Positions 45,609 through 55,796 of a stretch of 64,000 nucleotides of DNA are shown here, in pieces. The DNA lies in NCBI RefSeq assembly GCF_900182705.1, contig NZ_FXTP01000004.1, positions 186,001 through 250,000 of the forward strand, in the 5' to 3' direction. The DNA comes from Gracilimonas mengyeensis (GTDB lineage Bacteria; Bacteroidota; Rhodothermia; Balneolales; Balneolaceae). Both the position numbers and the translations under genes were made by a program. Under the pieces are notes generated by a model. The model did no database searches. It was given only the letters and a program-made list of their open reading frames with translations, and was not told the DNA's origin. Positions within the stretch are counted from its first letter, which is position 1, and every line of letters starts with the position of its first letter.

Positions 45609-46217
45609 TTGAAAACCATTACCCAAAGTTACGAATCCAGTTTCAGAGAACGCGGCTCCAAGTTTATGGGCTATCTGTTTCCGGCCGAAACGGAGGAGGA
45701 TTTTGCCGACGAACTGGATCAAATCAAATCCCAATATCCTGACGCCACCCACCATTGTTACGGCTGGCGGATCAACCCTGCTCGGATTCGTGAATTCAGC
45801 TCCGATGATGGCGAACCTTCGGGTACAGCCGGACTACCAATCCTGAATCAGATGAAATCCTACGAAGTGGTAAATGCAGGCATCGTGGTGGTGCGCTACT
45901 ACGGTGGGACCAAATTGGGCAAAGCCGGACTTATTGAAGCCTATGGACGCTCGGCCGAGTTGTGCTTGGATGTGGCAAAACTGGTGACGATCCGTCCGGT
46001 ACAGTTTTTTGAAGTCAAGTATCCCTATCCCGAAGAAAACACTATCAACAAGCTAAAAAATGACTTTGAGTTGAAGGTGGAGGAATCGGAATACATGGAG
46101 GATGTGACCCTCAAAATTGCTTGTCCAAAAGAGGATGCCGAGGCTTTCGAAAATGCATTAAAGCGGTTGGTACACTTAAATATTCGATTTGATAAAAAGG
46201 AAGAGCATTTTGTTTAA
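45609..46217 (+). CDS. yigZ: YigZ/IMPACT family protein
   Basis: A small cytoplasmic protein of the UPF0029/IMPACT family, proposed to act on translation or nutrient stress in bacteria. The signature is SSDDGEPSGTAGLPIL, then VVNAGIVVVRYYGGTKLGKA, with the second domain about residues 135-200. No ATG lies near the N-terminus. Among in-frame TTG codons at 45576, 45585 and 45609 I chose 45609 because translation then starts MKTITQSYESSFRERGSKF, in line with family N-termini. The 202-residue length is normal. Confidence 0.88.
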   Translation: MKTITQSYESSFRERGSKFMGYLFPAETEEDFADELDQIKSQYPDATHHCYGWRINPARIREFSSDDGEPSGTAGLPILNQMKSYEVVNAGIVVVRYYGGTKLGKAGLIEAYGRSAELCLDVAKLVTIRPVQFFEVKYPYPEENTINKLKNDFELKVEESEYMEDVTLKIACPKEDAEAFENALKRLVHLNIRFDKKEEHFV

Positions 46218-46358
46218 CTCTTCTCAAAGAGACGATAAGGGTAGCTAAAGATTTTAAAGCTACAAAGTATTAATCTGCTCCATCAGTTTTAAAAGGTTCA
46301 TCCAATAAATGCACCTTAGTGCTCAAACCCCTATTTTCGAAAAAAAGCTAAAAATTTT

Positions 46359-46904
46359 ATGAAAATATATACCAAGAAAGGCGATACCGGTGAAACCTCA
46401 TTATTTGGAGGGCAAAGGGTTTCAAAAAGCTCCAAACGCATTGATGCCTATGGGACGGTAGACGAGTTGAATTCTATTCTGGGGATGGTAATATCCTTTG
46501 GCGTTACAAAGGAAGGAGCTGAGTGGCTAAAAACGGTACAACAGCAGTTATTTGTACTGGGTGCTGATTTGGCGACGCCGGCTTCCAGAAAAGTGCGCAT
46601 TGACCGAATTAGCGAAGAGGAGGTCAGTTACCTCGAAGAAGCGATTGACGAAATGGATGAATCGCTGGAGCAACTCAAGAATTTCATTCTGCCCGGTGGG
46701 GCACAGGCGGGAGCTACCCTGCATTTTGCACGAACGGTATGCCGGCGCGCTGAACGAACCACGGTTCAAACCCGTCATGAGGAAGAAATTTCAGAGGAAG
46801 CCATTCGCTATCTGAACCGACTTTCGGATTTTCTGTTCGTGCTGGCTCGCTACGAAAACCTGAAGGCGGGAACAGAGGAACAAACCTGGATGCCATCTAA
46901 ATAA
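46359..46904 (+). CDS. cob(I)alamin adenosyltransferase, PduO/MMAB type
   Basis: Transfers the adenosyl group of ATP to cob(I)alamin to make adenosylcobalamin. The ATP site is MKIYTKKGDTGETSLFGG with RIDAYGTVDELNS; the helix with FILPGGAQAGATLHFARTVCRRAER binds ATP and corrin. The 181 residues are normal. It lies 141 nt after yigZ and 2 nt before the SGNH-TPR gene. It suggests the cell uses a B12-dependent mutase or reductase encoded elsewhere. I see no cobalamin riboswitch upstream. Confidence 0.94.
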   Translation: MKIYTKKGDTGETSLFGGQRVSKSSKRIDAYGTVDELNSILGMVISFGVTKEGAEWLKTVQQQLFVLGADLATPASRKVRIDRISEEEVSYLEEAIDEMDESLEQLKNFILPGGAQAGATLHFARTVCRRAERTTVQTRHEEEISEEAIRYLNRLSDFLFVLARYENLKAGTEEQTWMPSK

Positions 46905-46906
46905 TT

Positions 46907-48916
46907 ATGGGCCTCAGCAATAAAGCCAAAAATTACATTCGAAAGCATCACCCCAAAAAAAGCGCCGCTGAAATGGCTGGGGATTTGAATGTTGAGGAGG
47001 CTGAGGTACAGGTATTTATTGACGAGATTAAAGAGCCGTTGCCGCTTAAAAAGAAGATCCTGTTTTATGTGATCACGCTTTCCATCCCCGTGCTGTTTTT
47101 TGTAGCCGTGGAGGGCATTCTGCGCAGCATGGACTATATGGGCAACACCGATTTATTTATTGATCCGGAAATCCCATCCGACCAATATTATATTCCCAAC
47201 CCAAACTTCACCGCCCGCTACTTTTTCTATACCAAAACATTGCCCAGTCCCTCTATAGACGTGTTTTTGCAGGAAAAACCGGAAAATGGATACCGGGTGT
47301 TTGCAATGGGCGGCTCCAGTGCGGCAGGATATCCCTATGGTTTTAACGGGTCGTTTTCCCGGGTAGTAGACGACATCCTGACCGATGCCATGCCCGATCG
47401 TGAAGTGGAAGTCGTTAATGTGGCGACTTCTGCCATTAGCACGTATACGCTCTATGACCAGGTTGATGAAATCATAGCCCAAAACCCGGATGCCATTATG
47501 ATTTATGCCGGGCATAACGAGTTTTATGGAGCACTAGGCGTAGGCTCCAATGAAACCCTGGGCGGTTTTCCCGGCTTTGTCCGCTTTTATTTGGAACTGC
47601 AACAATACAAGACGTTCCTGCTATTGAGGGAAATGATAGTAAGTACCGGTCAATGGCTGGCAGGTGGGCCGGAAAATACCGAAGCCAAACGCACCGGTGG
47701 CACCCTGATGGAGCGTATCATCAAAGACCAGGCCATTCCGCTGAATGGAACTACGCATCAGATGGCTATGAATCAGTTTCAAAGTAATATGTCGGCTCTC
47801 ATCAGCCGGTTTGAGGCCGAAGGCATTCCGGTGTACTTGAGCACAATTGGAAGTAATGAGAAAGATCAGCCACCTTTTGTGAGTTTGGATGATAATAATC
47901 TTCCACCTGCAGAAGAAGTGTATCAAGAGGCACTGACGAGTTACAATCAGGGAGATATTGTGGGAGCTAAAACCGAGTTTACCTATGCCAAAGATTTGGA
48001 CGGGCTTAAATTTCGGGCGCCTTCACAGGTAAATCATCTGATTGATTCGCTGGCACAGAGCTTACAGAACACAAAACTGGTACCGGTTCAGCAGGTGTTT
48101 GAACAGGAATCAGAAAATGGGATTATTGGCAACGGGTTGATGCTGGAGCATCTCCACCCCAACCAGAAAGGCTATTTTCTAATGGGAAGGACTTTCGCAG
48201 AAGCGATCCTGCAAGACCTAGCTGCAAGTGGAACCACAGATCCTGTTAAGCTGGATCTAAACACTTATTTCGAAGAAATGCATATCACCGAGTTTGACGA
48301 ACGCGTGGTGTATCATCAGGTAAAAACACTGAAGCAGGGCTTCCCTTTCGTGACAGATGGAAGCGCAGAGCCCTATCAGGTGGACTACAATCCCACCGGT
48401 GTGATAGACAGCCTGGCATTTGCAATGGTACACATGGACAAACGCTGGGATGAGGCGAAGGTAGAAGTAGCGCGCTATCACATCACCCAAAACCAGACAG
48501 AACGGGCTTTAGCGGAATATTATGGGTTGATTCGAAACCAGCCTTGGAATGAGTCGCCCTACGTATTTGCCGCACGATTGCTGCTGGACCAAAATGATTT
48601 TGACCGTGCTGAACCGCTGCTTGAAAAAGCGTATCAATTGAATCCGCAGGATGCTTTTATCACCAAAATGCTGGGTGCGGTAAATCTGAATCAAGGGAAT
48701 ACTGAAGAGGCGATCCGTTTGCTGGAAGAATCGCGAAGGCTGAATCCACAGGACCCCCAAACTTTATATAACTTATCCGGGGCGTACGGCACTAACCGTG
48801 AATTTGAAAAAGCCCTGAAGGCGGCCAATGAGGTATCTGCCATCAACCCGAATTTCCCGGGTATCCAGCAGTGGAAACAGCAGCTCACAAGAATTATCAA
48901 TTCAAGAAGAAATTAA
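46907..48916 (+). CDS. membrane-anchored SGNH-hydrolase-like protein with C-terminal TPRs
   Basis: Function unknown. A cytoplasmic N-terminus (about 1-48) precedes one TM helix (about 50-70, ILFYVITLSIPVLFFVAVEG). The SGNH fold follows: block I FAMGGSSAAGYPYG with nucleophile Ser137, block III IYAGHNEFYGALG, and block V LEHLHPNQKGYFLMG. TPR-like helices fill about 520-669 (AEPLLEKAYQLNPQDAFI, EEAIRLLEESRRLNPQDP). The 669 residues match a family seen in Bacteroidota and planctomycetes. It starts 2 nt after the cobalamin gene and ends 4 nt before glmM. It may act on an envelope glycan, but that is inference. Confidence 0.8.
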   Translation: MGLSNKAKNYIRKHHPKKSAAEMAGDLNVEEAEVQVFIDEIKEPLPLKKKILFYVITLSIPVLFFVAVEGILRSMDYMGNTDLFIDPEIPSDQYYIPNPNFTARYFFYTKTLPSPSIDVFLQEKPENGYRVFAMGGSSAAGYPYGFNGSFSRVVDDILTDAMPDREVEVVNVATSAISTYTLYDQVDEIIAQNPDAIMIYAGHNEFYGALGVGSNETLGGFPGFVRFYLELQQYKTFLLLREMIVSTGQWLAGGPENTEAKRTGGTLMERIIKDQAIPLNGTTHQMAMNQFQSNMSALISRFEAEGIPVYLSTIGSNEKDQPPFVSLDDNNLPPAEEVYQEALTSYNQGDIVGAKTEFTYAKDLDGLKFRAPSQVNHLIDSLAQSLQNTKLVPVQQVFEQESENGIIGNGLMLEHLHPNQKGYFLMGRTFAEAILQDLAASGTTDPVKLDLNTYFEEMHITEFDERVVYHQVKTLKQGFPFVTDGSAEPYQVDYNPTGVIDSLAFAMVHMDKRWDEAKVEVARYHITQNQTERALAEYYGLIRNQPWNESPYVFAARLLLDQNDFDRAEPLLEKAYQLNPQDAFITKMLGAVNLNQGNTEEAIRLLEESRRLNPQDPQTLYNLSGAYGTNREFEKALKAANEVSAINPNFPGIQQWKQQLTRIINSRRN

Positions 48917-48920
48917 TTTT

Positions 48921-50270
48921 ATGGCACTTATGATTTCCGTCTCGGGTATCCGGGGCATTTTTGGCACCGATCTAACTCCCCAAAACCTTACACAATTTAC
49001 CGCCGCTTATGGAACCTGGCTTAAAGGCGGAACGGTGGTTGTAGGACGTGATTCCCGCGTGACCGGCAAAATTTGTGAGGATATTGTAGCTGCTACGCTG
49101 GCCAGTGTGGGTTGTGATGTGATCAAAGTGGGGATTTCCCCAACGCCAACCGTAGCAATGGGCGTGTTGAAACACAGGGCGGCGGGTGGAATTATTATTT
49201 CTGCCAGCCACAACCCGGCTGAGTGGAATGCGCTGAAGCTGCTCAATAGCAAAAGCGAGTTTCTGGATGCAGAGCAAGGTGAACAAGTAATCCGTCTTTC
49301 GAAAAAGCAGCGATTTGAATACCAAGCCTACGATAAAATTGGAGTGATTCGGGAAGATGTAGACCTGCTGGACGATCACATCCAGAAGATTCTTGAATTG
49401 CCCTACATCGAGGCAGATACCATTGCTGCTCAGAACTTTTCGGTAGCGGTTGATGCCGTAAATGGAGCTGGTTCAGAATCTGTACCCCAACTTCTTGAAA
49501 AGCTGGGAGTGAAAACAATTCACAAGCTGAACTGTGAACCCAATGGTCTGTTTCCTCACAATCCCGAACCTTTACCGGAACATCTGACTGAGATCTGCAC
49601 TTTTGTAAAAGAAAACGATGCCGACTTAGGCGTCGTAACCGACCCGGATGCAGACCGCCTGGCGCTAGTGGATGAGAAGGGAAATTTATGGGGAGAAGAA
49701 TATACCCAGGCCGCTGCTTTTGATTTTATATTATCAAAAAAAGTCGGGGCTTGTGCTACCAATTTGTCCTCTTCACGAGTGGCTGATGATGTGGCAAGGG
49801 AATATGATCAGAAATGTTACCGCTCGGCGGTAGGAGAAATCAATGTGGTGAAGGCCATGCAGGAACACGATGCCGTAATTGGCGGGGAAGGCAACGGAGG
49901 GGTGATTTGTCCTGATTTACATTACGGGCGCGATTCGCTGGTTGGGATTGCCATAGTGCTTCAGCTACTGGCCGAAAGAAAAGTGAGTGCATCCGAATAC
50001 CGGGCAAGCTTGCCGGACTATTTCATGAGCAAGAACAAGATTCAACTGGATGACTTGGGCAAAGATGCCGACGAGGTGTTGGAGATGGTTAAACATCATT
50101 TCTCAAGCCTGCAACCAAACACGGTTGATGGGGTGAAAATCGATTTTGCTGAGGGATGGGTTCATCTTCGAAAATCCAATACAGAGCCTATCATCCGTAT
50201 TTATTCGGAGGGCAGATCACCGGAGGCCGCGAAAGCCTTTGCCAGCAAAATCTTTGATTTACTCAAATAA
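48921..50270 (+). CDS. glmM: phosphoglucosamine mutase (GlmM-like phosphohexomutase)
   Basis: Converts glucosamine 6-phosphate to glucosamine 1-phosphate for UDP-GlcNAc and peptidoglycan. From ATG 48921 (MALMISVSGIRGIFG) it has phosphoserine Ser96 in IIISASHNPAEWNALK, metal loop VVTDPDADRLALV, sugar loop GGEGNGGVI and phosphate loop LRKSNTEPIIRIYSEG. 449 residues match GlmM better than the 578-residue enzyme at 12805-14541. The upstream part of the longer frame lies inside the SGNH-TPR gene and is rejected. A phosphomannomutase role is possible. Confidence 0.85.
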   Translation: MALMISVSGIRGIFGTDLTPQNLTQFTAAYGTWLKGGTVVVGRDSRVTGKICEDIVAATLASVGCDVIKVGISPTPTVAMGVLKHRAAGGIIISASHNPAEWNALKLLNSKSEFLDAEQGEQVIRLSKKQRFEYQAYDKIGVIREDVDLLDDHIQKILELPYIEADTIAAQNFSVAVDAVNGAGSESVPQLLEKLGVKTIHKLNCEPNGLFPHNPEPLPEHLTEICTFVKENDADLGVVTDPDADRLALVDEKGNLWGEEYTQAAAFDFILSKKVGACATNLSSSRVADDVAREYDQKCYRSAVGEINVVKAMQEHDAVIGGEGNGGVICPDLHYGRDSLVGIAIVLQLLAERKVSASEYRASLPDYFMSKNKIQLDDLGKDADEVLEMVKHHFSSLQPNTVDGVKIDFAEGWVHLRKSNTEPIIRIYSEGRSPEAAKAFASKIFDLLK

Positions 50271-50486
50271 TACAGGAAATTATGGTTCAGTTAAGTTTCC
50301 CTGCTTAAGAATGCAAAAAACAAAGTAATAATCTATTTTAGCAAGCCCATCAAGAGGCAGTAACTTGTATATTTATCACAATTTAATTCTGCCGGGACCT
50401 CGGTAATAGGCGGGGAATACACTATCAAATAATCGGTTTTTAGGTTTTAAATCAGAACGTAAGCTCATAAAAAGCACCAAAAGAAT

Positions 50487-53246
50487 ATGTATTTCAGTAC
50501 AACAGATGACGGCATTGAACTAGGTAAAATTCAGGACGACCTCACTTTTTTGCACCGGTGCTATGTAGATATGTTACGGGAGCTTGGGGAAGACCAGGTT
50601 GCCGAAGCCATTGAAGATGGAAAGCATTCCAAAAGCGATTCGGAAAAAATCAGCAAGGCATTTTCTCTGTACTTTCAGCTGATAACTATTGTGGAAGAAA
50701 ATGCGGCAGTGCAACTTCGAAGAAAGCTGGAGGATGAATACGGGCTGGATCGTATTTCAGGGCTTTGGGGTAAAATACTTTCAGAGCTGCGTGACCATAA
50801 ATTATCGGAAGAAGATATTCTGGATAAACTTCCGCAGACAAGAGTAGAACCGGTACTGACGGCTCATCCCACTGAGTCAAAACGCTCAACCGTTATTGAC
50901 CAGCTGCGTTATATTTACTTGTTGATGGTAAAGCGTGAGAACCAAATGTGGACCCATAATGAAGAGCAGCAAATCCGTGATGAAATTATGACGGCGATGC
51001 AGCGGCTTTGGAATACTGGTCAGGTTTTTCTGCATAAACCTTCTATTAGTGATGAGCTGCGAAATGTGATGCATTATCTTACCAACGTGTTTCCACAAGT
51101 GCTGCCCATGCTTGATCAGCGGCTTAGAGATGCCTGGGAATCGGCCGGTTTCAATCCTGACCTGCTGAATGACTACCGGCAGTTTCCCAAGATAAGTTTT
51201 GGTAACTGGGTTGGGGGCGATCGTGACGGTCATCCCTTTGTGACTGACCAAGTGACTTCAGATACTTTGCTGAAATTACGCCGCCAGGCTTTGCAATTGT
51301 TACGTGAAGACCTGTCAAGTCTGGCTCAGAAAATCAGTATTTCTTCATTGGAAGTTGATGTTCCGGAAATCCTCAAAAAAAGGATTACCGGCATGGCCCT
51401 GCGGTGCGAAGAGGATGCAGAGGCAGCTATTTCAAGAAATGTTGATGAACCGTGGCGCCAATATTTGAATCTCATGCAGCTGCTGTTGCCACTGGATGAA
51501 GAGGGGCAGCCCATTGAGGACCTGGAGAAAACACGTTACTATCTTTCAAAAGATGAGGTGCTGGCAGACCTTGATATTTTTATCAAGTCTTTGGAAGAGA
51601 TCAATGCCCATCGTATTGTGAAAATGGATGTTGAACCGGTAGCCCGTAAAGCAGAAACCTTTGGGTTCCACCTTGCCGCTTTGGACATCCGCCAGAACAG
51701 TAAATTTCATGATGCAGCATTGGCATCACTGCTTAAAGCAGCCGGTATTGAAGATGGTGAGAATTTCGCCGACTGGCCGGAAGAGAAAAGAGTGGAATTT
51801 CTGAATGAAGAGCTGAAAACTTCTCGGCCTTTTGTACGGCATCGTTACGGACTAAGCAATGAGTCGGACGCGGTATTGGCTTGCTATCGGGTGATCTACA
51901 AACACATTAAACGTTTTGGGCCCGCTGGCATCGGTTCCTTTATCGTAAGCATGACCCGTAGCCTGTCTGATTTATTGGTGGTGTATATACTTTGCAGAGA
52001 AGCCGGCCTGATGGAACAGACCGATGAAGGTATGGCATGCCGCGTACCGGTGGTTCCTTTGCTGGAAACCATTGAAGATCTTGAAGATGGTCCTGAAATT
52101 CTGGATAGGTTCCTGGCTCATCCCGTTACACAAAGAAGCATGCGTTACCGGGAACAGAAGGACGGAGCTGACCGCTGCCAGCAGGTGATGGTTGGCTATA
52201 GCGACAGCAACAAAGATGGTGGAATTTTTGCCAGTTTGTGGAGCCTGCACCAGGCCCAAAAGAAATTATCGGACGTTGGTGAATCGCATGATATCAGGAT
52301 TCGCTTTTTCCATGGCCGGGGTGGCACCATCAGTCGCGGGGCAGGACCAACTCACCGATTTATAGCCGGCTTACCGTCTAGTACTATTAAAGGTGATTTA
52401 AGATTGACTGAACAAGGGGAGATGATTTCCCAGAAGTATGCCAACACCGTTACTGCTTTGTATAACATGGAACTGCTGCAGGCAGGTACGGCCGGCTTGA
52501 CCTTGGGGGTTAATGATTCCTCTCAAAAGAAACTACATGAGGAGCTGGAGCCGATCATTAACAAAGTGTATGATTACAGTCTGGAAAGCTATCAAAAAAT
52601 GGTTCATTCGGATGATTTTGTACGCTTTTTTGCACAGGCTACGCCCATTGATGTGATCGAATCGAGCCGCATTGGTTCGCGTCCTGCCCGTCGGACCGGT
52701 AAACGATCTTTTGGAGATTTAAGGGCCATTCCATGGGTTTTCAGCTGGAGCCAGGCCCGGTTTTTCCTCACGGGATGGTACGGCGTAGGCAGCGCATTGC
52801 AACGTCTAAAGAAAGAAGACGAAGAGGCTTTTGAGTTGCTAAGTAAGCACGCGATTGATTACATGCCGTTCCGGTATATCATCTCCAATGCCTCTTCCGC
52901 TATCGCTTTAACGGATACGGAAATTATGGAGCGATACGCTTCGCTGGTGGATGATGAAGAACTTGCTGATAGTTATTTGAAGCAAATCAAAGAAGAATTC
53001 ACCCGAACAAGGGAGATGTTGGAAGTTTTATACGGGCACAAGCTCACCGCTCGCCGACCACGTTTGTACCGGATGATTGCTTTTCGTTCTGAACGCCTAG
53101 AGCCGCTGCATGATCTGCAAATTCAGCAATTGAAGAAATGGCGGAAAATGAAGGAGGATGGCAAAGAGAAAGAGGCTGCCGAATTACTCCCCGATATGCT
53201 GCTGGTATTGAATGCTATAGCCAGTGGCCTTGGAACTACGGGATAG
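50487..53246 (+). CDS. ppc: phosphoenolpyruvate carboxylase
   Basis: Carboxylates PEP to oxaloacetate, refilling the TCA cycle. The catalytic His127 lies in LTAHPTESKRST; the bicarbonate/PEP segment GNWVGGDRDGHPFVT and the mobile loop FHGRGGTISRGAGPTHRF are intact. LDIRQNSKFHDAAL and the C-terminal motif ALRRLKKE-like (GVGSALQRLKKE), ending in ASGLGTTG rather than NTG, mark the family. 919 residues is normal. Monocistronic after a 216-bp spacer with no clear promoter box, before the ftsH gene. Confidence 0.96.
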   Translation: MYFSTTDDGIELGKIQDDLTFLHRCYVDMLRELGEDQVAEAIEDGKHSKSDSEKISKAFSLYFQLITIVEENAAVQLRRKLEDEYGLDRISGLWGKILSELRDHKLSEEDILDKLPQTRVEPVLTAHPTESKRSTVIDQLRYIYLLMVKRENQMWTHNEEQQIRDEIMTAMQRLWNTGQVFLHKPSISDELRNVMHYLTNVFPQVLPMLDQRLRDAWESAGFNPDLLNDYRQFPKISFGNWVGGDRDGHPFVTDQVTSDTLLKLRRQALQLLREDLSSLAQKISISSLEVDVPEILKKRITGMALRCEEDAEAAISRNVDEPWRQYLNLMQLLLPLDEEGQPIEDLEKTRYYLSKDEVLADLDIFIKSLEEINAHRIVKMDVEPVARKAETFGFHLAALDIRQNSKFHDAALASLLKAAGIEDGENFADWPEEKRVEFLNEELKTSRPFVRHRYGLSNESDAVLACYRVIYKHIKRFGPAGIGSFIVSMTRSLSDLLVVYILCREAGLMEQTDEGMACRVPVVPLLETIEDLEDGPEILDRFLAHPVTQRSMRYREQKDGADRCQQVMVGYSDSNKDGGIFASLWSLHQAQKKLSDVGESHDIRIRFFHGRGGTISRGAGPTHRFIAGLPSSTIKGDLRLTEQGEMISQKYANTVTALYNMELLQAGTAGLTLGVNDSSQKKLHEELEPIINKVYDYSLESYQKMVHSDDFVRFFAQATPIDVIESSRIGSRPARRTGKRSFGDLRAIPWVFSWSQARFFLTGWYGVGSALQRLKKEDEEAFELLSKHAIDYMPFRYIISNASSAIALTDTEIMERYASLVDDEELADSYLKQIKEEFTRTREMLEVLYGHKLTARRPRLYRMIAFRSERLEPLHDLQIQQLKKWRKMKEDGKEKEAAELLPDMLLVLNAIASGLGTTG

Positions 53247-53404
53247 GCTTAGTAAATCTTTATATTGTCTTTCAAGGTTATCAGTTCTATAATATCAAAA
53301 TGGTTAAACCTAAGTGAAACTATATCACCACTTAAAACTGTTAGGATATTGCATGAATTGATTTATGTGCCTAATTAGAATTTCTCATCCAAAGTAGACG
53401 AATT

Positions 53405-55330
53405 TTGGCTGACAAGGATAAGAAGAGAGATAACAATAAAAAGGTACCTCCCAAAGGTATAGGCAATAAGGGAGGCGGAAAGAAGCCCGGATTTTCATCC
53501 TGGTCGAGCCTGCTAATTTGGATATTTGTAATAGCTCTTGCTTTAAATTGGTTTTTGACCTCAGAGAATGGGTTATTTGAACCCACGCCAAACATAGAAT
53601 ACACCGAGTTCCGACAAGAAATCAGGGAGGATAATGTTTCCCGGATACAAGTAGAGGGGCAAAATGTGCAAGGCGAGCTTAAGAATCCCAAAACACTTAA
53701 AGCAGCGGAAGGCGATACCGTACGATACGACCAATTCACCACCTACATCCCAAATTTTGAGGATGAGAACCTTTCCAGTCTGCTCGAAGAACACGATGTG
53801 ACCGTAGCGGCCGAACCCGAGTCGCAGTTTAACTGGTGGTACATCATTATGATTGTCCTGCCCATTATTTTCTTCATTTATATAGGGGTGATGTTTTACC
53901 AGCGCATGAGCGGGCAGAATCAAGGACTATTCAATATTGGCAAAAGCACAGCTAAACTGCAGGAACCTGAAGAACAGGATACGACCTTTGAAGATGTGGC
54001 TGGACTGGATAATGCCAAGAAAGAGCTGGAAGAGATTATTGCCTTCTTGAAGGAGCCAGAGCGGTTTGAAGAGATTGGGGCTAAACTGCCTAAAGGCCTG
54101 CTGATGGTAGGTCCGCCCGGAACCGGAAAAACCTTACTTGCCCGGGCTACCGCGGGAGAAGCAAATGTGCCTTTCTTTACCATTACGGGTTCTGATTTTA
54201 TGGAAATGTTTGTGGGTGTAGGTGCCAAAAGGGTAAGGAACATGTTTAAGAAAGCTAAGGAGATGTCGCCCAGCATTATTTTTATTGATGAGCTGGATTC
54301 CATTGGTCGCCGGCGCGGTGCAGGTTTGGGGGGAGGCCACGATGAACGTGAGCAAACACTCAACCAATTGCTTTCAGAGCTGGATGGCTTCGAACCCACG
54401 GAAAGCGTGGTGGTGATTGGTGCTACAAATCGTCCCGATATTTTAGATAAAGCGTTACTTCGTCCCGGAAGATTCGACCGGCGCATTACTGTAGATGTGC
54501 CAACTAAAAGTGCACGGCACGAAATATTGAAGATCCATGCCAAAAATAAGCCGCTTCATGATGATGTAGAACTTGAAGTTATTGCCAAGAGTACGCCTGG
54601 TTTTAGTGGGGCAGATTTAGAGAACCTTTTGAATGAGGCTTCACTATACGCCGGGCGGAATAAGCGTAAGAAAATAATCATGGATGACATCGACAAGGCG
54701 CGGGACAAGGTAATGATGGGACTTGAACGTGAAGGCATGCAAATCGATGACGAAGAGAAGAAGTTGCTGGCCTACCACGAAGCCGGACATGCCTTGGTGG
54801 CTTCCGTATTGCCACACTCTGATCCTATCCATAAAGTTTCCATTATACCCCGTGGCAAAGCGATGGGGGTAACGCTTCAGTTGCCTGAGAAAGAGAAATA
54901 CCTCTATAACAAAGAATACCTGTTGGATCGCCTTGCTGTAGTGATGGGAGGTCGTGCAGCCGAAGAGTTGATTTTTGAGACAGCAACCAGTGGTGCCCAG
55001 GACGATCTGAAAAAAGTAGCGAAGTTATCACGCAAAATGGTTACCGAGTGGGGCATGAGTGATCGCTTTGGTCATATTTCTTTCGGGAGTGATGAAGAGG
55101 AAGTATTCCTTGGTCGCGATATGAGTCGCAAGCAACAGTACAGCGATTCAACAGCTCGTGAAATAGACGAAGAGGTTCAAAAGATAACTAAGGAAGCATT
55201 TGACCGTGCCCTCTCAACTATCAAGGACAACCGTAATGTGCTGGATAAGGTAGCTGAGATGCTGCTCGAAAAAGAAGAAATACCCGGGAAGGAAGTTAGC
55301 AACTTATTAGAGGAAAAAGAGCAAGATTAG
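53405..55330 (+). CDS. ftsH: ATP-dependent zinc metalloprotease FtsH
   Basis: A membrane-bound AAA+ protease degrading misfolded membrane proteins and regulators. The order is TM1 (about 32-51), a periplasmic domain, TM2 (about 140-162), AAA domain with Walker [13 protein letters not shown], Walker [13 protein letters not shown] and SRH region, and a protease domain with HEAGH at 458-462. The 641 residues are normal. The only plausible start is TTG 53405, giving [13 protein letters not shown]; the first in-frame ATG is far inside. The N-terminus is strongly basic, typical of cytoplasm-facing tails. Monocistronic. Confidence 0.95.
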   Translation: MADKDKKRDNNKKVPPKGIGNKGGGKKPGFSSWSSLLIWIFVIALALNWFLTSENGLFEPTPNIEYTEFRQEIREDNVSRIQVEGQNVQGELKNPKTLKAAEGDTVRYDQFTTYIPNFEDENLSSLLEEHDVTVAAEPESQFNWWYIIMIVLPIIFFIYIGVMFYQRMSGQNQGLFNIGKSTAKLQEPEEQDTTFEDVAGLDNAKKELEEIIAFLKEPERFEEIGAKLPKGLLMVGPPGTGKTLLARATAGEANVPFFTITGSDFMEMFVGVGAKRVRNMFKKAKEMSPSIIFIDELDSIGRRRGAGLGGGHDEREQTLNQLLSELDGFEPTESVVVIGATNRPDILDKALLRPGRFDRRITVDVPTKSARHEILKIHAKNKPLHDDVELEVIAKSTPGFSGADLENLLNEASLYAGRNKRKKIIMDDIDKARDKVMMGLEREGMQIDDEEKKLLAYHEAGHALVASVLPHSDPIHKVSIIPRGKAMGVTLQLPEKEKYLYNKEYLLDRLAVVMGGRAAEELIFETATSGAQDDLKKVAKLSRKMVTEWGMSDRFGHISFGSDEEEVFLGRDMSRKQQYSDSTAREIDEEVQKITKEAFDRALSTIKDNRNVLDKVAEMLLEKEEIPGKEVSNLLEEKEQD

Positions 55331-55395
55331 AGATGAGAATGAGTTAATAATTAAGCAGGTCACCGCTGTAGATGTCAACCAATTCGGCGACAAAA

Positions 55396-55440
55396 TTTAA
55401 TAAGTTGGCCCCGAATGGGGGCAAGCAACAATAGCCCCAA
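55396..55440. repeat. partial REP-like unit, inverted relative to the 55.8-kb copy
   Basis: Contains GGCCCC-GAAT-GGGGGC and, on the minus strand, TTGGGGCTATTGTTGCTTGC. These are the second half of the REP type seen at 55797-55868 (CGGGCTATTGTTGTTCG) and 5583-5648. It lacks the first hairpin. Confidence 0.5.
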
Positions 55441-55480
55441 ATGCCTTTTTGTATAACCCTCGGCAGGTATTCCTATCTTG

Positions 55481-55753
55481 ACGTCAGTTCGAGATAAGAA
55501 ATAAGTTGCTCCGGCCTTCAGGCCGGTGAAAACGTATTCCTTTTATAAAGAACCCGAATTTTGATGGTATTAAAGTCCATACGTTTGGCGAGGGTTGCTG
55601 CAAAAATAGTAAAAGACCATAGTGCCAAAGCTTTGAAGAACGAATAATTTTGTAGCTCCATTGGGGCAAAGCTTTATTTTTCTTTTCATTCTCCACCGGC
55701 CTGAAGGCCGGAGCAATTACAGTGAAAGTTGAGACTTTATCTCGAACTGACGT
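55481..55753. mobile_element. non-autonomous MITE-like element with perfect 17-bp terminal inverted repeats (family B)
   Basis: ACGTCAGTTCGAGATAA (55481-55497) is exactly repeated in inverted form as TTATCTCGAACTGACGT (55737-55753). Inner palindromes CCGGCCTTCAGGCCGG and CCGGCCTGAAGGCCGG lie near each end, each next to TTGCTCCGG/CCGGAGCAA, so both ends can fold. TATCTT occurs immediately outside both ends (55474-55479, one base before the left TIR; 55754-55759), a possible target-site duplication. The 273-bp element has no coding capacity. A truncated relative is at 39954-40149. Confidence 0.8.
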
Positions 55754-55796
55754 TATCTTAATATTCTACAAGTCTCGGGTTCTTCTTTGTGTGATA

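Noticed and set aside
46218-46358. Possible cobalamin riboswitch before the adenosyltransferase gene
   Set aside because: The 141-bp space is too short for the full fold and lacks the B12-box; only simple short hairpins are seen.
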